The notes below the pieces were generated by a model, which saw only the letters and a program-made list of their open reading frames with translations, made no database searches and had not been told where the DNA came from. Source: Morinoia aosen (lineage: Eukaryota; Arthropoda; Malacostraca; Amphipoda; Talitridae). From it: a stretch of DNA of 64,000 nucleotides. Shown in pieces: positions 57,724 to 64,000 of this stretch. The DNA lies in the NCBI GenBank assembly GCA_030386875.1, contig CM059578.1, positions 24,041,009-24,105,008 of the forward strand, given 5' to 3'. Every line of letters begins with the position of its first letter. The stretch's first letter is position 1. A program made the translations under genes and the position numbers.

Positions 57724-57954
57724 TTCGTTCACAAATGTTGATGATATAGGGACCACAACCATAGAGGCAATGCCACAATAACCTCTAGCGCAGAAGTTCT
57801 CCTTTCTTGAAGGTACAACCCCAGCAGTCCTATAAATGCATTCATCGAACCTTTCGTAGTTCGAATAATAAAAAATACTTTTGTTTCATCAAATTCACAA
57901 CATATGTAAATCTTTAAATACTGTATGAGTACACAAGCTGTACCATGCCAAACT

Positions 57955-58092
57955 CAGAGGTTCGATCGAACCCTAGGGGCTCGGTAAGATCTCACATGGG
58001 TCGACGGTAAGATCTCACCCCAGATCTCAAATGGTTCGACTCACCGAGCTCCTGGGGTTCGATCGAACCAAAGTTAAGAACCAGAACCGCTG
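57955..58092. mobile_element. foldback element with hAT-like right end
   Basis: GGTTCGATCGAACC, itself a palindrome, occurs near both ends (57959 and 58057). 27-bp arms (GGTTCGATCGAACCCTAGGG... and its inverse) match with about three differences. The centre has AGATCTCACATGGGTCGAC repeated directly as AGATCTCAAATGGTTCGAC. Read inward on the minus strand, the right end is CAGCGGTTCTGGTTCTTAAC, resembling hAT termini of the CAGNGGTTCTCAAC type. The left end CAGAGGTTCG is shorter. The expected 8-bp target duplication is not seen, so the class is tentative. Confidence 0.6.
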
Positions 58093-58174
58093 CTCTAGCG
58101 TCACTGACTTTCTGCCTTGCAACAGCTCTTACACACGCGAGTTCTGGGAGAGGTTGAAGGAGACATGCAAATCT

Positions 58175-58445
58175 GATGACTTTCTCGTTAGAATCATATA
58201 AACACGCTGGTGAGACCATGTGAAGAACTGATGACTTTCGCGTTAGAATCATATAAACACGCTGGTGAAACCATGTGATGAACTGATGACTTTCGCGTTA
58301 GAATCACATAAACACCCTGATGGGACCATGTGATGAACTGATTGCTTTCGCGTTAGAATCACAGAAACACCCTGATGAGACCATGTGATGAAATGATGAC
58401 TTTTGCGCCAGAAATACCAGAACACGCTGATGAGACCATGTGGTA
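58175..58445. repeat. 55-bp tandem repeat, 5 copies, invariant period
   Basis: GATGACTTTCGCGTTAGAAT, then CA.ATAAACACGCTG and TGAGACCATGTGATGAACT. Starts at 58175, 58230, 58285, 58340 and 58395. Confidence 0.96.
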
Positions 58446-58449
58446 GACT

Positions 58450-59515
58450 TTGTTATCTGTATTTTTGCTCACATAAGAGCCTGCGTACTCATGCCTAGTA
58501 CATTCTAGCTTCAGTACAATGTTTCAATGGTTGAATAATGATCTTTGCCCCTATCAAGAAAATAAATTATTACTTTTAGAACACAATTTAATAGGTATAA
58601 TTTTTCAGGCTACGGTTTGCTTTGCCTTTGAAATAAAATTATTTCCAAACGTAGAACAATAAATAATTTCAAACTAACTTTTTATTTCAATATTAGTCAA
58701 CTACAATGAGGTTGAAAACAGCCAAGTTCTACGAAAAAAAATCATAGCTCAATGGCAAACTATGTGCTTTACATATATTAAGTGGCAAAAGTATTCGACA
58801 CAAAAGTATTTTATTTTCATTCCATATTTTGAAAAAGATAATATCAACTTTGTTGAAACAAACAGAACATATATATGGACGTAACCTATCCAAACAAAAG
58901 TGTCAACTAAAAAGCATTACCCAGAAAAATTGCACGCCAAAAATCAAAATGCGCTGTGCTCAAAAGTATTGATTACAAATTATCGATACTTAATAGCGGA
59001 GCCTCTGGAACGTGGTGCAGCCTCAAATCTTTTACTATAATTTTCTATAAATTTTAACATATTAGAATGAAAGTGAGTGAGAATCTTCGGAGCCTTCATA
59101 TATTTCTTAATTATTCTTCCCTGTTGCGTTGAAAGATTACCTTAGGTAAGTGCGACGATTGCGCTTCATACCATGTGGGAATAAATGACATCCGCGTGAG
59201 TAACCTATAAGGGTTGTTGAGCATGTTACAGAAAATAATTGAAAAATTAACCTTTACTTATGCATTTGTTTCATATTATAATGAAACTAGAATGAGACCT
59301 TTTCCACAAATTAAATATGTACCAATGAATTAAATATTTGCCCAATAATTAAAAATGCACTAAAATTAAATATACACTCAAATTTCAGGTGTGCACTAGC
59401 ATTAATTTCTATTATTTACTGCTGCGACTATCATCTTACAGCAACTAAAGAAGCATCGGAAACTATTTTTGAGAATTTCCCACTTGGATGCCTTGATGAA
59501 CAGATGAATTGATTT
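58450..59515. other. unannotated stretch
   Basis: AT-rich, no supported gene. Short AAATTAAATAT words repeat loosely at 59310-59380. Confidence 0.4.
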
Positions 59516-59524
59516 ATGTGGTCC

Positions 59525-59735
59525 TAAAATCGTCTGTCTTCGTACATTATGTTCTGCAATCTACAAATCATGATGTAAAATCGTCTGTATTCGTACATTA
59601 TGTTCTAAAATCTACAAATCATGATGTAAAATCGTCTGTATTCGGACATTATGTTCTAAAATCTACAAATCATGATGTAAAAACGTCAGTTTTTGTACAT
59701 TATGTTCTAAAATCTACAAATCATGATTTGAATTT
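59525..59735. repeat. 51-bp tandem repeat, 4 copies, frame-preserving
   Basis: AAAATCGTCTGTATTCGTAC, then ATTATGTTCTAAAATCTAC and AAATCATGATGT. CGTCTGT-type starts at 59531, 59582, 59633 and 59684. It gives a plus frame (59509-59760) with a 17-residue repeat containing SVFVHYVLKSTNHDV. The start codon is TTG, and no coding evidence exists outside the array. Confidence 0.95.
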
Positions 59736-60195
59736 CGCTATTCGATTCAAAACTCCATAGTTTAGCATGAGAACAATCAAATATAAAACTCTGAATAGCT
59801 ACCGTGTGTCATTCAACTAACCTCTCGGCACCAGGATAACCATGTTGAACAATTCTGCTTCGCTATCCACCTAGTTCAGATTTTTTTAAAAGTTAAATTA
59901 TAAAACGATGATTCTAGTGTTTAAAGTCAGCACATCAATCTAAACCTAAAAATTGAAATTAAGCAATAGTTTATTCGTCGGTACATTTATACCACGTCTT
60001 TGAATCACATGAACCCGGGTGATGCTTGTTGGAACGTTCAGGCGTGGCCAGGAGTTACTTGCATTGGATTAGAGACGAAATCTTATGAGACGAATGAGAC
60101 AGTTGTAATTTTGAGCTCAGTATTTCAAACTTGAGGTCATGAATCAATGTTCTTGTAATCTCATGATGCGATGAAATTTCCATTTCAAATGACCA

Positions 60196-60445
60196 GGGTG
60201 TAACTTGAATATGAACACTCTTATCCTTAGACTTTATGCGGTCACCTCCCACTGGAGTAACTTAAATATGAACACTCTTATCCGTAGACTTTTCACGTTC
60301 ACCTCCCTCTGGAGTAACTTAAATTTGAACACTCTTATCCGTAGACTTTATTAGGTCAGATGCCAATGGAGTAACTTAAATCTGAATACTCTTATCCGTA
60401 TATTTTATACGGTAAACTCACTCAGAAGTAACTTAAATTTTCGTC
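60196..60445. repeat. 57-bp tandem repeat, 4.5 copies, invariant period
   Basis: GTAACTTAAATATGAACACT, then CTTATCCGTAGACTTT and a variable CACCTCCC.CTGGA. GTAACTT starts at 60200, 60257, 60314, 60371 and 60428. Confidence 0.95.
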
Positions 60446-60593
60446 TCTATTTCCGTAGACTATTGAGATAGATAGACAATAGAAGAGCATGTAAAGCACT
60501 TTTTTGTAATGTAAGAGAAAGTAATAAAATGTGACAAAAAATTCTTTACATGCTCTTCTATTTACATGTCTACGGAAATAGAGTAAGAAGTTG
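60445..60593. repeat. foldback at the end of the 57-bp array
   Basis: CTCTATTTCCGTAGAC at 60445 pairs with GTCTACGGAAATAGAG ending at 60593. ATAGAAGAGCATGTAAAG ending near 60496 pairs with CTTTACATGCTCTTCTAT starting at 60544. The left arm has an extra internal segment. The outer arm reuses the array's CCGTAGAC word, so the foldback may have arisen from array sequence. Confidence 0.85.
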
Positions 60594-60599
60594 TCTATA

Positions 60600-60785
60600 T
60601 AAGCAGATGTATTATATTACATACTATGTATATTATATTATATTAAATATATATTATATAATATAATCATAAAATATATTATGTATCATTATAAGCATTA
60701 TTATACATTATATAATATAAATATATTTCAAATTATATAAAATCAGTTATATGATAATCATAGTAGAAATAAGTTATATATATAA
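60600..60785. repeat. AT-rich low-complexity block
   Basis: Interrupted TATATTATATTA-type sequence with many small palindromes. Confidence 0.85.
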
Positions 60786-60789
60786 GCAC

Positions 60790-61915
60790 AATGAGATCCC
60801 GAGATATCCCATCCCGAAAAAAAGGATAAGGCAGCCAAAATATGAATGGGTACATCCACTAAATTAAAATACACAGTTTATGCTTGTGTTCTTGGTCGGT
60901 GCATGTGTCCGTGACGATCTTGAGGATGCCAAATGGCCGTAACTGTAATATGATTTTCCAGTGTACGAGTACATTAACAATTCAATCGGAGGAGCTATTA
61001 GGATGGATAAATTTATTTTCCTTCCACCTCTCCAAGATTTATTTGAGGCAAATATCAAATTCTGTAATTTTTTTACATACAATGGACACTTTTTATATTA
61101 TGTTGACGTGTAAATTTGCGCACTAAGAAACGATCTAAATTTACTGATATATATATATATAAGACGAGATCTTAGGCTGTAAAATGTTTCGTTATAAAGT
61201 TTGTAGGAATTCCATTATGAGCATTTTTCAAATACCTGTACTAAATAGGGATGTAAGAATTATGTTTTCACAGAATTTTTTTTATCGACCTAACTGCCAT
61301 ATTCGTTCGCCAGTCCTGAGCCCAAAGGATAAATTGTGTTTTTATGACGGAATATTTTGAGAATTACGTGATCTGGAAAATCATACTTGAAACTCGACAC
61401 TAGAAAGTACAGCAGAAAAAGTGCTTGTTGGAATATATGGGTCATCACTGTGCATGCAATGTTATATTTTAATTTATCAGACTATGACAATAGAATGATT
61501 ATATTTGAGCTGAACCCTACGCCATATAAGGTTCGAGCAAAAGAAACTTAAAATAGTAAGTATTTGTACTCTGTGGACCAAACGCTTCATTGTACTTAGG
61601 GGAGGCAATGAACACCTCGAGAAAACTTCAATCATTATGTCATTCCGGAAAACTTCGAGGCGCTACTGCAAGCGAAAGAACAAGCGAAACATAGAGAAAA
61701 TAGCAAAATCTTCGTCGTTGCGGACACAATGAATGGGACAAGGTAAATTTATTATGATCCCGCACGTCTGAACTTTTCGTTCAAGTCTTCTTAAGTTCGA
61801 AAACGGAGATAAATGGACGGAATTGTGAATTAAGGGCGAATGCAATTATCGGAGAAAAGGGCCGCTCCGAGGGAGATTTAAGAGCTGTGTTTTAGGGGAG
61901 ACTTGGTGAGAGGAG
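60790..61915. other. unannotated stretch
   Basis: No supported gene. It contains a (TA)n run at 61146-61161. Short ORFs at 60864-61126 overlap on opposite strands without motifs. Confidence 0.4.
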
Positions 61916-61922
61916 GTGAACG

Positions 61923-62570
61923 TGGGATGTGAGTGCAGTGACAGGAAGGTGTTTTGGGATTGTGTTGGTGGGTGTGGGGTGAATGACGAATGTGAGTTCG
62001 GTGACAGGAAGGTGTTTTGGGATTGTGTTGGTCGGTGTGGGGTGAATGACGGATGTGAGTTCGGTGACAGGAAGGTGTTTTGGGATTGTGTTGGTGGGTG
62101 TGGGGTGAATGACGAATGTGAGTTCGGTGACAGGAAGGTGTTTTTGGATTGTGTTGGTCGGTGTGGGGTGAATGACGGATGTGAGTTCGGTGACAGGAAG
62201 GTGTTTTGGGATTGTGTTGGTGGGTGTGGGGTGAATGACGGATGTGAGTTCGGTGACAGGAAGGTGTTTTGGGATTGTGTTGGTGGGTGTGGGGTGAATG
62301 ACGAATGTGAGTTCGGTGACAGGAAGGTGTTTTGGGATTGTGTTGGTGGGTGTGGGGTGAATGACGGATGTGAGTTCGGTGACAGGAAGGTAATTTGGGA
62401 TTGTGTTGGTGGGTGTGGGGTGAATGACGGATGTGAGTGCAGTGACAGGAAGGTGTTTTGGGATTGTGTTGGTGGGTGTGAGGTGAATGACGGATGTGAG
62501 TGCAGTGACAGGAATGTGTTTTGGTATTGTGTCGGTGCGTGTGAGGTGAAAGTTGGACACGAGCGAAATG
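61923..62570. repeat. 63-bp tandem repeat, 10 copies, open in four frames
   Basis: GTGACAGGAAGGTG followed by TTTTGGGATTGTGTTGGT, GGTGTGGGGTGAATGACG and RATGTGAGTTCG. GTGACAGG starts every 63 bp from 61938 to 62505. The plus strand reads a 21-residue Cys-rich repeat (GDRKVFWDCVGGCGVND core) over 226 codons. All three minus frames are also open (222-256 codons, Thr/Pro/His/Ser-rich). Strong strand asymmetry (G/T-rich plus strand) and a period divisible by three explain this. The sequence alone does not show that any frame is expressed. Diverged flanking copies continue to about 62820. Confidence 0.97.
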
Positions 62571-62579
62571 ACAATACTG

Positions 62580-62825
62580 AATTATTTTGGGATTGAGTTG
62601 GCGCACATGAAGTCAATGATGGAAGTCATGTGGTATTTTAAGACAATTTGCGTGGGTTTGAGGAAAATATGAAATTTGATTGCATGACATGAGAGTGTTT
62701 GTTACGTATTTTGCAGTTGGGGAGGCAAATGATGGTTATTAGAGCAATAACACGAAGGCATTTTGGAAATTATTTGTTGGGTATGAGGTAAATGGCTGAT
62801 TAAAGTGCAGCGACAGGAATGCGTT
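62580..62825. repeat. degenerate continuation of the 63-bp array
   Basis: Words such as GTGGTATTTTA, GCGTGGGTTTGAGG, GGCATTTTGGAAATTATTTG and AAAGTGCAGCGACAGGAATG align with the unit but with indels. They look like older copies at the array edge. Confidence 0.6.
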
Positions 62826-62905
62826 GTATGAAGAGTATGAAGAGTTTGAGGAGTTTGAAGAGTATGAAGAGTGTGAAGGGGAGGAAGAGGATGAAGAGTT
62901 TGAGG
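62826..62905. repeat. GAAGAGTWTGA microsatellite
   Basis: Irregular GAAGAGTATGAAGAGTTTGA repeats. The plus frame would encode an acidic Glu/Tyr/Phe tract, and the minus frame Ser-rich sequence. Low complexity. Confidence 0.9.
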
Positions 62906-62909
62906 TACA

Positions 62910-63535
62910 TGATGGATATACATTCAACGTGTTTATGTTGCTTTAAGAACAAATTTTAATGGGAAGGCGAATGTATTCAATTATTGGAAAGTAAAAACAA
63001 CCTGATAAGTAATACAATAGGTTCAGTTGAATGAGTGTGCATGGTCTGGAAAACGTTTTGAAATTTGGTTTGTTCAGGCAAAGTGAATGTTATGACTATG
63101 ACTATGAGTGTGGTGGAAACATAATTAAAAAAAATTCATTTTGCACTAAGTGAGTTTCATTTGTAGTTTACATTTCTGTGCCTTAGTAGAAAAGCCAATA
63201 AAATCGAAACACATGTTCAAGGAAGGCATAAACATATTGCATTTAAAATTATCAAGGAAATGTAAGGTGTGCCTCTTACCTTATAATCTCGAGCGCTTTA
63301 TTTGATTTATTAAAACTTAATGGATAGGTTTCCGTGGTACTTTGTATCATGAAAGAATTATCGAAATTTCGTGAATCAGATGAGATGAACACAGAACATA
63401 ATTGAAAGATCTGAGAATTATTACTAAAAATTTAAAAAAAAACGAAAATGAGCTATTAATTTAAAATAACCGAACAAAGAATGCGAACAGCATTCTGTTC
63501 CTTTTGACATAACTTACGACATGGAATGGAGCACA
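62910..63535. other. unannotated stretch
   Basis: AT-rich, no gene or repeat supported. Confidence 0.4.
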
Positions 63536-63539
63536 AAAT

Positions 63540-63830
63540 CACTTCCTCTCTAAGAACAATGCGAGCAAGAGTTAGATTCGACCGGCCCAAAACAAGAGTT
63601 ACTTTACCAATAAAAAGACGCACCGAAGCCAATAGCTCAACAAAAGATTTTGCAACAAACTCAATCCCGACGCCCGCTATCGATGTCGTTAGCGCTCATC
63701 GAACTATTTTTAACCGGCAGACATTGTGCGCAAGACCCAATTCTTCGTCAAAAAATGCCAGAACAATCGGCGTCCCCTCAAGTGGTGAGAGATTGTGGTG
63801 CTTTGTTTCTCAAAAATCTTGAGCCTCTTA
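63540..63830 (+). repeat. dispersed repeat family B, copy 2
   Basis: Related to 21010-21350 (see that entry). The plus ORFs at 63526-63822 and 63650-63850 lie within it. The first has PAIDVVSAHRTIF, the counterpart of LAIEVVSTHRTIF in copy 1, with similar spacing to a Ser-Gly word. The interior has small indels, so any ancestral protein frame is broken. Sequence to 64000 shows nothing further. Confidence 0.68.
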
Positions 63831-64000
63831 GAGAAGACATTGGTAGATAGGATACTTCACTCAGCTCACGCTAAACAGACTCGTGTTAGTGAACAGTTCA
63901 GTGATTTAATTATCCAACTTCCAGTCGTCGGGACAGGGTTGTTTATATTTAATTATTTAATAGGAAAGCATATTAAGGATTAAATTGCATGACTTATTAA

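Noticed and set aside
1..64000. Bacterial, phage or organelle origin of the window
   Set aside because: No operons, ribosome binding sites or dense coding. The TE types and splice-like signals are eukaryotic nuclear.

Overview
The window looks like a eukaryotic nuclear genome, most likely from an arthropod. It is AT-rich and non-operonic, with no long single-exon host genes. It carries decayed Tc1/mariner, non-LTR retrotransposon and tRNA-derived SINE copies, short terminal-inverted-repeat (TIR) elements, and an exceptional density of minisatellites. I cannot name the species. An insect is a reasonable guess from the mobile-element mix, but this is inference.

Host coding signal is sparse. 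The best candidates are exons. On the minus strand, 42419-42518 reads as a first coding exon with a signal peptide and a strong GTGAGT donor. Also on the minus strand, 997-1183 is an internal exon bounded by an AG acceptor and a GT donor. On the plus strand, 22-169 may be a GC-rich terminal exon at the window edge. A few short ORFs (46463-46633, 56022-56276, 20681-20941, 57418-57723, 27446-27621) are described, but their functions are not recognised. GC-richer islands at 16870-17340, 27230-27310, 33600-35060 and 56780-57270 could be regulatory or untranslated sequence.

The mobile component is clearer. 23043-24588 (minus) is a 5'-truncated non-LTR retrotransposon that keeps the C-terminal part of its reverse transcriptase ORF and a 9-bp-repeat tail. 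A second, shorter retroposon has inserted into its 3' UTR with a perfect 18-bp target-site duplication, and a relative of that insert lies at 39736-40022. 18375-19382 is a Tc1-like transposase pseudogene. 20300-20470 (minus) is a SINE with RNA polymerase III A and B boxes. 10284-10487 and 33381-33601 are MITEs with TTAA-type ends. 17794-18064 is a MITE with CACGGTAGAG ends. 7381-7490 and 21356-21463 are two copies of one small palindromic element. Foldback structures lie at 4230-4336, 39145-39269 (48-bp perfect arms), 57955-58092 and 60445-60593.

The most unusual aspect is tandem repetition: more than twenty unrelated arrays with unit lengths of 19 to 108 bp. Many keep an exact period over many copies. 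Highlights are a 34-bp array at 50740-51840 with a CACGTG E-box in almost every unit; a 22-bp array at 12680-13415 with a 130-bp higher-order repeat; and a 63-bp array at 61923-62570 that is open in four of six frames. Most long ORFs here are by-products of these arrays. I found no tRNA or rRNA gene, CRISPR array or operon.
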